A stretch of 64,000 bases of DNA from Austropuccinia psidii (Eukaryota > Basidiomycota > Pucciniomycetes > Pucciniales > Sphaerophragmiaceae). Position numbers and translations under genes: made by a program. Shown one piece after another: positions 1 to 10,727 of this stretch (position 1 is its first letter; each line of letters starts with the position of its first letter). Location of the stretch: contig JALGQZ010000015.1 in assembly GCA_023105745.1 (NCBI GenBank), positions 23,975,499 through 24,039,498 of the forward strand, read 5' to 3'. The notes beneath the pieces were generated by a model. The model was not told the origin of the DNA. It did no database searches and worked only from the letters and a program-made list of their open reading frames with translations.

Positions 1-589
1 TCTATTTCCATGAAATGGATAGGTATTTTCGCTGCAACTTCAGGGTCATAAGCTGGATTGTTCTTGACATTATCCAGTGGCCATCTGCTAAGGCCATCTG
101 CATTGGTATGACTTTTACCTTCTTTGTATATTATGGTCATGTTCCCTCTATACTCCTGGATGGCTATTTGCCATCTCAGCATGTGTCTATTTGTAGTCTT
201 CATGTTTAGTAAAGACTTCAAGGCTGTGCAGTCTGTGTAGACTTCAAAGACTGCACCCTGCAGATAATAGTGGAGTTTTTCTAGGGCCCAGACTAGACAT
301 AGACATTCAGTCTGAGTGGCCCCATACCTGGGGTCTGAATATTTCAGCTGCCTTGAGATGTATCAAATTACTCCTTCTCTTGGTTCACCATCCACAATTT
401 GTCTTTGGTGAAGGGCTGCTCCTAGGCCTTGACTGCATGCTGCATCTATATATAACTTGGATGGTAGTTCAAAGTCAGGTAAGATGAGCACAGGTGCATT
501 AGTGAGTTCATATTTGATCCTCTCATATGCATCCCTCCTTTCTTTGGTTATTTCAAAAACTACATCTTTTGAACATAACTTGCTTCAAG
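1..589 (-). pseudogene. E1b pol fragment (end of RT to RNase H), truncated both sides
   Basis: This stretch is a near copy (about 97% by eye) of 2731-3300, the minus-strand RNase H and connection region of element E1, including the segment encoding the [17 protein letters not shown] RNase H motif. Homology stops abruptly at about 589, where the next base belongs to an LTR-A fragment instead of continuing into the RT palm. The left side runs out of the window. I read it as part of a second family-A element (E1b) into whose leader E1 inserted; a later deletion then joined E1's 3' LTR to E1b's RNase H. It cannot be functional alone. Confidence 0.75.
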
Positions 590-1007
590 TATCTCACACT
601 AAAACTTTAGAAGTTAGATAAGAGGTGAATGTTTTGTTCACCCTTCTTTGGCCTGAAATTGACCATAACTCCAGTAATGTTGGTTCTAGCTCAGTTTGGC
701 TGGTACCATTGGATATCCCTGGCTTAGAGATTCATTTTGAGTACCCCTTTGATGGGGTTAAGCCTCTCCTTCTAGATTTTATATGAGAGGTGAAAATTAA
801 GGTTTATGCTCAGCAATAACTTTGTTATTTTATGTCCTATGGTGATGGGACTTATATTTTCAGAAAGAGGTGAGTTTCCTCTTTCTTTTGATACCTTCTG
901 AGCTGATTTGGCTCAGCTCCATGTTTTGGTGGTATCTTGGCTATACCATTGGTTTATGGTATTTTGGCTGTCATGCTTGTGCTCTGGTTTTGAGTCACAG
1001 GCTGACA
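590..1007 (-). repeat. Partial LTR, family A (3' LTR of E1, truncated)
   Basis: The sequence aligns with the last ~420 bp (plus strand) of the complete LTR-A copies at 16842-18280 and 18484-19921, ending in the same GAGTCACAGGCTGACA terminus. It directly abuts the polypurine tract of E1, as a 3' LTR of a minus-strand element should. About 1 kb of the LTR, including its outer end and any target duplication, is missing. Confidence 0.8.
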
Positions 1008-1027
1008 TACCCTCCCTCCAAAAAAGG
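1008..1027 (-). other. Polypurine tract of E1
   Basis: On the minus strand this reads as a purine run TTTTTTGGAGGGAGGGTA directly before the LTR start TGTCAGCC. This is the expected plus-strand DNA primer position. The same tract is found in E4 at 45127-45146. Confidence 0.7.
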
Positions 1028-1031
1028 CTCA

Positions 1032-2574
1032 TCATTGATGAGACCTTTCAGTCCTCCTAGAGGCCCTGAATCTCCTTAGATGAAGTTTCCCATCTGGTAA
1101 GGCATCTTCTGCTAACCATTTATCTTTATCAGCTGTCTGGTGTTTGAATCTGGCTAAGTATTGTGTCTGATCCTTCCCATTAAGTCTGATCTTCCTGGCC
1201 CTGATTATTTTACTCACAGGTCCTGGGGAGTCCTCGACTTCCACTATGTCAGGTGGTGTGGGGTTTTTCTTCCTGGAAGGGAATTTATCCTCCTCTGTCT
1301 GGAAGTATGGCTTGACCAAACTTACTGGGAAGACTGGGTGCTTCCTGGAAGATTCTTCTGCAAGTTTGACTTCCACTGCATTCTTTCCTATAAACCTAAT
1401 GATAGTGAAAGGCCCTACAAATGAGTCCCTCATCTTCTTGGGTCCTTTAAGATTATTAAAGTTCAGTGTAGACACTAGCACCTGGTCCCCTTCCTTAAAG
1501 TCAGGTTCCATGTGTGTCTTGTCCCACCTCTGCTTATTATATTCTTTTGCCTCAACTATGCATTTGGCAGCTGTGTCACAAGCCCTCTTCCACATATCAT
1601 GGAAGTCTTTGGCTGTGGGGTGGATGGTTAGAAGATTCTTCTTCAAGTGATCCACAGGCAACAGGGGATTCCACCCTTTCTCTACCACTGCAGGTGTTTT
1701 TCCTGTTGTAGAGTGCTGACTTGTATTATAAGCAAGCTGGACAGCTGGTAGAATGGTAACCCAGTCGTGGGTGTATCCTTCATGGTCCTTGTATTCCATG
1801 CCATAGGCACAGAACCTTCTAAGGATGTCTTCCATAGTCTGGATCATCCTCTCAGCTAGGCCATCTTTTTGGGGATGGTAAGCTGTGGAAAAAGCAAGCT
1901 TGGTTCCAAGCATGTCATACAATTTGGTCCAAAATTCTGATGTGAATTTTGGGTCCCTATCACTAATGATGACTTTGGGGACTCCACAGGTAGATATGAT
2001 GTTATGCCAAAACAACAGAGCAGTATCCATGGCTGTGTCTTATTTATGGAATGGTAGACACCTCATTCTCTTGCTGAACCTATCAACTATGATCAAACAG
2101 GAATTATAGTTTTCTTTGCCTCCTGGGACAAGTCCTGTAACCCAGTCCATGTTGATGGTTTCCCATGGGTGCTTGGGTTCTTCTATGTGTTGAAGTAACC
2201 CATACTCCCATGTTTCCTATTTGCCTTTTGGCATCTTACACAAGTGTGTATGTATTCACTCAACTCTTGTTCCCACTTGGGCCACCAAGCTGTGCTTGCT
2301 ACCCTTTCTTTGGTCCTGTCCTCCCTCATGTGTCCTATATAGGGGCATTCATGGCATTCTTGCAGGATCAATGAAATGTGGTCTCTGTCTACCACTGTGA
2401 GTGCACTTGTGTGCCTTTCTCTGTGGTATAGCAGGCCATCTATAAGGAAAAACTTGTTATCCTTATAGGCCCTCAACCAGGGTCCTTCCAGCTGGGCTTC
2501 CAGTTCTGGACTCCTGTATTTTTTCTGAAGGAGTTGTAGTAGTATGCCACACTGTTTGTGTTTGGCACAAGACT
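1032..2574 (-). pseudogene. E1 integrase with chromodomain-like tail (broken)
   Basis: The zinc-binding domain is visible at 2183-2476 (HECHECPYIGHM followed by CVRCQKAN, an HHCC pattern). The catalytic core follows with DWV, SDRDPKF and, about 35 residues later, AERMIQT, giving the D-D-35-E triad that joins cDNA to target DNA. The last 50 residues ([15 protein letters not shown]...[15 protein letters not shown]) resemble a chromodomain fold, which in chromoviruses guides insertion to marked chromatin. A frameshift near 2200 separates zinc domain and core, and an in-frame TAA lies near 2040. The 332-codon frame 2030-1032 is the longest intact part. Both domain order and similarity to E3 and E4 in this window support the call. 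Confidence 0.85.
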
Positions 2575-4032
2575 TCAGTATGGAACTAAAAAACCATTGT
2601 GCAGTTCAGAGGAACTTATTCCCAATATGGGAGTTTTTGTCCCCTCTGAATCAGTGTTTCCGCTGTCAAGGGTACCACTTTCTGGGGCCCATTCAGAAAA
2701 TCTGGGGTTCTTTTTCCTATCTATTTCCATGAAATGGATAGGAATCTTGGCTGCAACTTCAGGGTCATAAGCTGAATTGCTCTTGACATTGTCCAGTGGC
2801 CATCTGCTAAGGCCATCTGCATTGGTATGACTTTCACCTTCTTTGTATATGATGGTCATGTTCCCTTTATACTCCTGGATGGCTGTTTGCCATCTCAGCA
2901 TGTGTCTATTTGTAGTCTTCATGTTTAGTAAAGACTTCAAGGCTGTGCAGTCTGTGTAGACTTCAAAGACTGCACCCTGCAGATAATAGTGGAGTTTTTC
3001 TAGGGCCCAGACTAGACATAGACATTCAGTCTGGGTGGCCCCATACCTGGGGTCTGAATATTTCAGCTGCCTTGAGATGTAGCAAATTACTCCTTCTCTT
3101 GGTTCACCATCCACAATTTGTCTTTGGTGAAGGGCTGCTCCTAGGCCTTGACTGCATGCTGCATCTATATATAACTTGGATGGTAGTTCAAAGTCAGGTA
3201 AGATGAGCACAGGTGCATTAGTGAGTTCATATTTGATCCTCTCATATGCATCCCTCCTTTCTTTGGTTATTTCAAAAACTACATCTTTTGAACATAACTT
3301 GTATAAACTACTAGTTATATGTGCAAAGTTTTTGATGTGGTTTCTATAGTAGCTAGCAAACCCAAGAAATGATTGCATCTCTTTGATGCTTTTTGGTACT
3401 GGTTTTTGCAGTACTGCTGCTACTTTGTTCCGGTTACTTGCCAGACTAAGACCTGAGACTTTATGTCCTAGAGCTAGTAACTCTTGTTGGCCAAAATTGC
3501 ACTTTTTAAGTGAAATTTTCAGATTTATGGGTGTGCATTTACTTACCACTCTGTCTATGTATTGCACATGGTCTTCCCATGTCTCTGAGTATATAATGAT
3601 ATCATCAATATATACTACCATCCAGCCTTCCAGTATTTCATCTTGAAATATTGTGTCCATCATCCTTTGGAAGTGGGCTGGTGCATTTTTGATGCCAAAT
3701 GGCATTCTGGTGTACTCATATATTCCCATATGGCATATTATCCTGAGTAACTTCATGGAGTTTGGTTTAACTCCATTTTGGTGGAAGCCTTTCATACAAT
3801 CCATTTTGTTTATGTATTTGTATTTTTCCAGTTTATCCGAGGCATGAGGTATCCTGGGTATAGGGTACCTGTCTGCTTTTGTGTAGTTATTCAGAGCTCT
3901 GAAGTCTCCACACAGTCTATACTTGCCATCATGCTAGGTGATTAGGACAGGGTTGGTGATTTCCACTATTTCATGATGTCCAATCTTCCTGATGACATCC
4001 ATGTCCAGGAGTTCATTAATATGTTTCTCAAT
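2575..4032 (-). pseudogene. E1 reverse transcriptase and RNase H (broken)
   Basis: The 409-codon frame 3804-2575 contains the RT fingers and palm with the catalytic motif YIDD, followed by the connection, an RNase H start ([18 protein letters not shown]), [10 protein letters not shown] and NADGLSRW. Upstream sequence down from 4032 continues in the same protein (NELLDMDVIRKIGHHE, then [16 protein letters not shown]) but carries an in-frame TAG near 3938 where E4 and relatives have tryptophan. A frameshift near 2590 breaks the link to the integrase. The active-site residues remain recognisable, so the copy is decayed but not ancient. Confidence 0.87.
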
Positions 4033-5670
4033 TTATTTCCTGGTTTCCAGGCTTGCTGGATAAGGAGGACTCCTCAGCATGGGTGGGTAAGGCCTTTCCA
4101 CATCCAGATATAGTTCTATATCATGGCCTTTGATCTTGCCTAATGGTTCTTCACCAATGGCAAATGCTGGTCTGTTCAGTGAAAATTTCTTTTCCTTGTT
4201 AGTACCAATACTGATTTGCCTACTTTTACTGTTGTAAATGTCTATGCCATACATCCTCTGGTAATCTGTTCCCAGTAAAAACCCTTGGATATAGGCATCA
4301 TTAAGCACTACAAACTCTGGGTTGAGTCTGATATTACCCTTCCTGTGGGGTATAATTATCTCTTTGATAATTGTACCAATGGAGGTTATCTTCCCTGATG
4401 CACTTTTAGAGTTCTTTGCCCTAGTGGGCAAGAGGTGTTTCTCCCAGTTTGGGAGGTGGGTATCCAGATAGTTTCTGCCCACTATGGAGCAGTGTGCTCC
4501 ACTATACATGATCAGTGGGTGCTGAGCATTGTCAATGCAAACAGTCATTTTTGTGGCTGTCCCATGTATATATGCCATTCCTTTGGTTGATGTAACCAGG
4601 AATGTTTGTGCATCTTGTATGTGTTTGCACAAGTTCTTGTTAGCAGTGTCCTGTGGCATGCCTGCTTCCAACTGTATGTCCTGGATTTCCAGTGGGGTTT
4701 CCTTTTGGTATTCCACTAGAAATTCCTCTCTTGGGTCTTGATCATCATCAGATGGTTCTCTGATGGCATCACCCATGGAGTCTGATTCATAATCCTCTGT
4801 TGGAGGTTCTTCCTCAGGGACTTTTTCTATGGCATAGAATTTTTTCTTTGCCTTTCGACAGTTGTTGGCATAGTGGTCTGTTGAACCACAATTGTGACAA
4901 GAATTTCTCTTCTTTGCCACTTCTGCCACTCTTTCTTTGGTTTTGTCTTTAAGCTCTACCGTGAAAGGTTGTTTCTCTTTGAAACCATTGCTCTTATATG
5001 GGCTGAATTTCCCTATATTAGTTCTTTTCCTTATGTCTTGTAAGGTGTTGGCAATGTCATCTAGAGTGCAATTCTGGTTGCATCTGCATTTGACTGCATG
5101 CTCTAGCTCTCCTGGCAATTGTGTCAGGAGTTTTTGATTCCTCATTTGGATGTTCATCTGAGGATCAATGGCTGTAAGTCTTTTAGACTGTCTAAGACAC
5201 CACTCATATGGATCTTTGTCCACAGAGTATTTGTCATTTTCAAATGACATGTTCTTTTGCCATATCCATGTTCCATTACTGTACTTTTGGATGATTTGAC
5301 TCTTCCACCATGGCCAGTTTCTTCTGCCATGGATTTCTTTCATTTCTGTGTACCATATACTTGCATGACCTTTAAATGCAGTATTCAATCTAGCAGTAAT
5401 CCAGTAGTCTGGTATGCTTGGTACATCAATTAAGAGTCCATCAATATAATCTATGAGTTCCATATGATCATATTCTCCTGATCCAGAGAATTTGGGCCAG
5501 CTTGAGGCCTCAGGAAGCTGTTTCAAGGCTTCCTTCTCTGAATAAGACATTCCATCTCCATCCTGGTATTGTGATGGAGATCTTGCCTTATTCATCAACA
5601 TGGCATCTGGTTTCATGTCATCTGGTTGATATGGATTCTCCATAACTTGGCCTTGTGGTTGGGGCTTCAA
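4033..5670 (-). pseudogene. E1 gag capsid, CCHC nucleocapsid and protease (545 codons, mutated)
   Basis: Residues ~40-190 are a capsid-type domain (SSWPKFSGSGEYDHMELIDY, then WYTEMKEIHGRRNWPWW). The nucleocapsid knuckle is CHNCGSTDHYANNC (CX2CX4HX4C). The protease active site reads YSGAHCS where E4 has DSGAHCS, so the catalytic aspartate is lost. Compared with E4, about 42 codons between the protease and the RT start are missing without changing frame. The frame ends at a TAA (4033-4035) that interrupts ...SLETRK/IEKHINEL. The product, if made, would bind and package element RNA but could not self-cleave. Confidence 0.87.
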
Positions 5671-6084
5671 GCTATGGTAGACATTAAACAGTTTGTTTAT
5701 GTCTTGAGCCAGACAATTCCTGTCCCTTTTTCTGTGGTGTTGTTCTTCAAAGACTAGATTCAGTCTTTTGTTGGTTTCTTCAGAGGCTTTGCTCAGTTGA
5801 GCATATCCTTCTTAAAGATTCTTAACTATCTGTGCCAAGGAGGCTTGTGTTGTTTTCATCCTCTCTTGGCCAACTTCAATTTCTGCAATCTGCTTTGCAG
5901 ATTTTTCAGCATATTGGGACATGTGTAACCACAGTGTATCACTGTTGATGTTACTCTCAGATGTGACAATGTTATGTTCAGTCTGAGTGGGGGTCATGTT
6001 TCTATTACTAGGACTACTGATTCTAGTGTAGTTTACAACTACTTCTGGTTCTTGTGCACTTCTTTTACCAAATCCAACAGCTTC
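5671..6084 (-). pseudogene. E1 gag linker, predicted coiled coil
   Basis: This joins the upstream X frame to the capsid domain. The frame 5997-5812 is rich in heptad-like Leu/Ile/Ala spacing (SQYAEKSAKQIAEIEV) and ends at an in-frame stop at 5812-5814; the sequence then continues (EGYAQLSKASEETNKRLN) into the capsid ORF. I infer a trimerising or dimerising segment of Gag. No enzymatic motif is present. Confidence 0.6.
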
Positions 6085-6652
6085 TTAATCATAGGGTCTG
6101 ACTCTTTCCTCCTCTGGTTGAAGGAGGTTTTGCCCTTGCCCTTGTTTCCTCTTCTTCTCCTGGAAACTTCCTGGAATTGTGAAGAATTGTGACTCTTGGC
6201 CACTGATCTGCTGGTTTCTGAATTGTGTGAAGCCACTGGAGAGCTGATTTGGCCTGCTCCTTGTGAGCCTGAAGGAATCTGAGTAGTCCCTGTCTGGGTT
6301 AGCTGCTCTTCTATAGCTTGGATAGTGGCTTGATTCTCCCTTATCCTCTGTGCCCTTGCCTCCAGGAGTCTGAACTTCCTGGTAGGATTCCAACCTTTGG
6401 TGATTACCATCAGGTCTTTGAAGTCTATCTCTTGGAGACAGATCTTCTGGCAACTTGCTCCAAGTTCTGCCCAGTGACTTTCCAGGTTGAACCTCTTGTT
6501 GTCCAACCTCCATTGGAATAAGTCCTTGAGGAGTTGGTGGAGCTGAAGAACTTGGTCCATGTCTTTCCAGTCTCTGGTTTGAGGTCTCCATTGAATTGGA
6601 GTGTGAATGGAAGGGTTGATATTATCTCCTTCATTGTTTTTCCATCCACTAC
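6039..6652 (-). pseudogene. E1 ORF1, C-terminal part (cut by E2)
   Basis: The minus-strand frame reading DMDQVLQLHQLLKDLF...VITKGWNPTRKF...ending KEVHKNQK is protein-like, with an amphipathic helical N-half and a basic, Ser/Gln-rich C-half. It resembles E3's frame at 26724-27221 around the shared GWNP motif and belongs to the same ORF1 family. The function is not known to me; position and basicity suggest a Gag-type RNA-binding protein. E2 inserted immediately upstream at 6653; the other half lies at 15797-16251. A one-base deletion around 6575 (KPET versus the expected acidic-W step) shifts its frame. A second frame (6591-6085) is also open over 168 codons. Confidence 0.65.
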
Positions 6653-7412
6653 TGTCACAGGGGCTCTTCAAAGTGAAGAGGGCCTGGCACTCAGTAAACT
6701 GCGACTCACTTATGGAGGGCTCAAAGATAAGATAAGATGAGATACACTTAAGAGTGTTAAAGATAAATTGCTAAAGAATAAATATAAGAAAAAGCAGAAA
6801 CAAAAGATAAGAGTAAAAGGATAGAAGAGCCAACCACAAACAAGTCCAAGTCCACTGTTTCAACCTGTCAGAATGGAAAGAGAAGGGTTAATAAGGATAT
6901 GGCCACCCAACCCATACTGTACAGGCGAAGAGAGAAATGCAAAGACTAACTTAAGATTAAATAATTATAATACCCAAAAATAAGGATAAGAATAATTATA
7001 AAATAATAAATAAACTAAATTAATTAACTGGGGAAAAGTCCCCAGGGGGGAGAAAGAGGGGCTGGTATATGTGAGAATCACCAGCCCTGATCCAGAGAAG
7101 AATTGTCATGAGAATAATTGATTACTGAATTGAGTCTGGCCAATACAGGTCCTGTACAGCTGTACAGAACCTGTACAAGAGGTGTGGTGTATTTGAGTGA
7201 TCATACAGTTCCATATTGGTGTATTGAAACTGTATTGGGTGAATCCAGCCTGTACAGGTATTGACAGGCTGTATTGATGTACCAAGCTGTATGCATGTTT
7301 CAGAATGAAGATTGCTGAAGCTGACTGCTGATGCAGATACTGGATTTGCTTATTTGATGTGTTTGAGTGGGTGTATGAATGAATACCCTTACCCCTGATG
7401 AGTGGTTGTTAC
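6653..7412 (-). repeat. LTR-B, left (3') LTR of E2
   Basis: Starts TGTCACAGGGGCTC and ends GGTTGTTACA, giving TGT...ACA ends. It aligns end to end with 15031-15791. It contains several CTGTAC/CTGTATTG motifs between 7140 and 7280, also found in the unrelated LTR-A. Confidence 0.92.
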
Positions 7413-7426
7413 AGTATCCCCCTCTT
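7413..7426 (-). other. Polypurine tract of E2
   Basis: Minus strand CAAGAGGGGGATAC immediately precedes the LTR start TGTAACAACC, as expected for the plus-strand primer. Confidence 0.7.
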
Positions 7427-8040
7427 GAAACTGGTGGGCTCCTGAACACCATAATACCCTGCCACTGTTGAGTGGCATCTCACTACCCCACACAATTCTT
7501 TGAAAAGTTTTCTTTTGGCCATTATCTCGAAATCCTTCTCCATCTCTTCTCTGTCAATTAAATTTATTCCCCCCTTCTTCAACTTTGAGTAAATACCCCA
7601 CTTCGAACTGTTCTTTCTTCTGATTGAAACAACTGATGTCCTTGGGGCGTGGCCTTGGGTTGTATCCCAAACTTATGGCCACTGAGATCTTGTGCTCAAA
7701 AAATGGTGCCAGATGAGTATATGAAGTGTACTCATCTGGTCAGCCCAATCAAATGAAATGATGATGACAGAATTCAGGGGTCTTGTCCCCAATGGCCTTC
7801 AAAATGCCTCAACCAGCCTTTTATAGTGATTTTGGGCTGGTGCCTTCTCTATGGAGGATCTTGAGGATCCTTGAATTTATGGCCATTTTGGCCTCTTTTG
7901 GATCCTTGGTGTCTTTGGGGTGAAATGTGGTTCATGCCCTTTTTTGGCCTTTTCTTGGGTCATGGCCATTTTTGGCCAAATTGTGGTTGTTGGGAATTTT
8001 CTGGCCTTTTTGGCCTTTTTTGAGTCTTTGGGGTCCTATG

Positions 8041-8112
8041 GTCTGCGGACCGTACGCCGCGGTCCGTGGTCCGTGGACCGTGGACCGTATGCCGCGGTCC
8101 GCGGTCCGTGGG
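8041..8112. repeat. GC-rich CpG minisatellite GGTCCGTGGACCG
   Basis: Short units such as GGTCCGTGGACCG and CCGCGGTCCG repeat head to tail and in partly self-complementary form over 72 bp. It is the most GC- and CpG-rich stretch of the retroelement part. Confidence 0.7.
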
Positions 8113-8750
8113 GGTTATTGGAAGCCCCCAGGACCAAAATGGACCCCTTGGGCCCAAATTTGCTGGTGACCCAAGGGGGTCATGGGACCTAAAATGGCCC
8201 AAAATCACAAATATCACCTTTATGGCCTGGACCCATTGGTGGGGTCCAGGACCACCAAAACTTGGCCTCCCCCAAGCTTGCAGGGGAGGCCCCCCATGCT
8301 GACTCCAGCCCCAAAGGGGGCTTGGACCTTGAGTTTGAGATGTTTTGAGGGGGGCCATGAATGACTTGTGGCCCAATTCCCTTGAGGTTGAAACTTTTTT
8401 GATTTGACGTGGACTTGACGATTTGGGTGGAGTGAAATCCAGTGTCTTGTTCCTGTTTACGGTTGGTTTGACTCCTATTCATGCTCTTATAATAACTAAT
8501 AAATGAGATAAGATAAAATGATTAAAATAATAAAAGAACCTCCCAATACGTGATTTGGGGAGGGGATGCTGCTGCTTTAAAGAAATAAAAGAAAGAAAAT
8601 TATACAAGTAAAGAAAGAAAGAGAAATAATAAGAGAAAATGAGAGTAAAGAAAGAAATAAAGAAAAATCCTGAGGGTTGGTCCTTCTTGTGGTGAGTTGC
8701 TTGATTCTGGCCAAAAAAGTGTCTGAAAAGTGAAAACCAAGCATTTTGAT

Positions 8751-8859
8751 GCTCACAGAGTGGCCAAGGTGATGTTTTACAAGAAGTAGAACCCTCAGGG
8801 ATGCATACCAGGAGATGGAACTTACTTTCATAACTTCCACTCCCCACCAAGCACCATAA
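8751..8859 (-). repeat. Direct repeat copy 1 in E2 3' region
   Basis: Matches 9111-9229: both run from GCTCACARAGTGGCCAAGG to CCACCAAGCACCATAA, about 360 bp apart. The copy next to pol (9111-9229) overlaps the 3' end of the pol message. Confidence 0.75.
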
Positions 8860-9110
8860 GACTGAAATAAATTGCCATAAATGCCTTCTGAAATGATTTG
8901 CCATAAATGACTACTGAAATGAATTGCCGTAAATGACTTGAAGTAATGAATGTCTTGAATTATGATGATTGGCATAAAATGAAATGATAATAAAGAAAGA
9001 AAATGAAAACATAAAGAAAGAAAGAAAACATTTGGCCATATCTTGATAAGGTCCAAATGGAGGGTATTGATGTTGTATGCTTCCTGAACCTGTCCAAAGA
9101 ATTGACAAGT

Positions 9111-9229
9111 GCTCACAAAGTGGCCAAGGTGATGCTTACAACAACATATGGGTAGAATACCCCCTTAAAGGTGCATGCCAGGAGAGGAACTTACTTTCAT
9201 AACTTCTTCTCCCCACCAAGCACCATAAA
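9111..9229 (-). repeat. Direct repeat copy 2 in E2 3' region
   Basis: Partner of 8751-8859. On the minus strand it includes GAAAGTAAGTTCC, a good donor-like sequence, shortly after the pol stop codon. Confidence 0.75.
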
Positions 9230-9230
9230 A

Positions 9231-10727
9231 TCAAACTCTTGAGGTATTTGGACCAGGCTTGTCTGGATACAATGAGTGGAAATCCTTGACAAGGTCTGGT
9301 GAGTTGGTAAGGTTGGAAGCTGGTTCCCAAGTGGTTCTTTCTGGGTCTTCACTGAATCCTTTCCACTCTACAAGATACCATAATTTACCTCTTTTGAGTT
9401 TTGAGTCCAGAACCTGAGCCACTTCCCATTCTTCTTGCTCTTCCACTAAAACTGGTGGTGGCGGCAATTGATGACGATTTGGGATAGTTGAATGCTTGAC
9501 TGGTTCTAATAAGGACACATGGAATACAGGGTGAACTGTCTTCCATTGCTGAGGCAACTTGAGGTGATATGCATGGCTGCCAATCTTCTTAAGAACTTCA
9601 AAGGGTCCCAACCATCTTTCTGATAATTTCTTGGTGGGTCTTGTTGTCTTGATGTTCTTGGAAGCTAGCCATCCTTTGCCCCCAGGTTGGAAATCAGGTG
9701 GAATTGCCCTATTTCTATCTGCATACTTCTTGAATCTCCTTATTGCTGACTCTAATTCTTCTTTGACAACTTGCTGTACTGATTGGAGTTTTGTTGATAA
9801 CTTTCCAGCAGGTGAGTCTTGAGAAATATGGATTGAGTCAAAGCTGGGATTTCTTCCATAAATGGTGAAAAAGGGTGATTGCTTGGTTGATGAATGTTCT
9901 GCATTATTATAGGCAAATTCAGCCAGAGGGAGCCAGGTGTACCAGTCATCTTGATGATAGCTGACATACATCCGAAGGTACTGTTCTAGTATCTGATTTA
10001 CCCTCTCTGTCTGTCCATCTGTTTCAGGGTGAAAGGCAGTTGAAAGATCTCTTGATATCTTGAGCTGCTGACACAATTGAGTCCAGAATGATGAAACAAA
10101 TAAGGATCCTCTATCACTGACAATACTGACTGGGAGTCCATGCTTGGAAAATACATGACTAATGAATATTTGAGCTAAATCCAGAGCAGTGATTGTGCCA
10201 TAAGTTGGAATTAAGATTGCCATTTTTGAGAATCTGTCCACAACTACTAAAATTGAATCAAAGTTGTTGGACAGTGGCAATTGAGTGATAAAGTCCATTG
10301 ATAATGAATTCCAAGGACCAGATGGAATTGAAAGAGGCTTGAGTAATCCAAACTTCTTGTGATGAATGTTCTTGTTTCTTGAACATTGCTGAGATGAGGA
10401 CACATAGTCCTTGATGAATTGATTCATGCCAGCCCAGTAAAAATCCCTCTTGATGAGCTTGAGGGTCTTCTCCTGGCCAGGATGGCCATCCAATGGTGAG
10501 TCATGACGCTTTTGAAGAATATTGAGTTGAAGTTCTTCATTGCTTGGGATTACCACTCTATCTTTGAATAATAATAACTTGGCTTGAGGTTCAAGAGAAT
10601 AATCTGGAACTGATTCACCTCTTGCTAGTTGCTTGGGTATTTCTTTATAGTCTTTGTCTTGCCATACTTCTTTTTGAATCTTGTCAACTAAATCTGAGAA
10701 AATTTCCACTTTGATTGAGAAGAATCT
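9231..10727 (-). pseudogene. E2 integrase and chromodomain
   Basis: Uninterrupted over 492 codons (10709-9231) and in frame with the upstream RT, separated only by a TGA at 10728-10730. The zinc domain has HDSPLDGHPGQ then SSSQQCSRNK: the first cysteine of the expected C-x2-C pair is serine. The core has MDFITQLP, VSDRGSLF and TDGQTERVNQ, so the D-D-E triad is present. The GPFEVL...HPVFHVSLLEP module (GPY/F-like) precedes a chromodomain (AQVLDSKLKRGKLWYLVEWKGF...TTWEPASNL) with the aromatic residues that form a methyl-lysine cage. Integrases of this type join cDNA to chromatin bearing histone marks. Confidence 0.88.

Larger units (their letters stand above)
7427..9230 (-). other. Long 3' non-coding region of E2
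   Basis: About 1.8 kb lies between the pol stop and the polypurine tract. I see no conserved coding frame; the open frames here are low-complexity (Trp/Pro/Gly or Phe/Ser rich). It holds a GC-rich CpG repeat (8041-8112), a purine-rich GAAA stretch (8580-8660) and a duplicated ~110-bp segment (8751-8859, 9111-9229). Confidence 0.6.

Noticed and set aside
7960..8376. Open frames on both strands in the E2 3' region
   Set aside because: Both strands are open because the DNA is G/C-skewed and repetitive; content is Trp/Pro/Gly without domain signal.
8479..9116. Phe/Leu/Ser-rich minus-strand frames that look like membrane proteins
   Set aside because: They translate a GAAA-rich purine tract and a duplicated non-coding segment, so the hydrophobic look is compositional.
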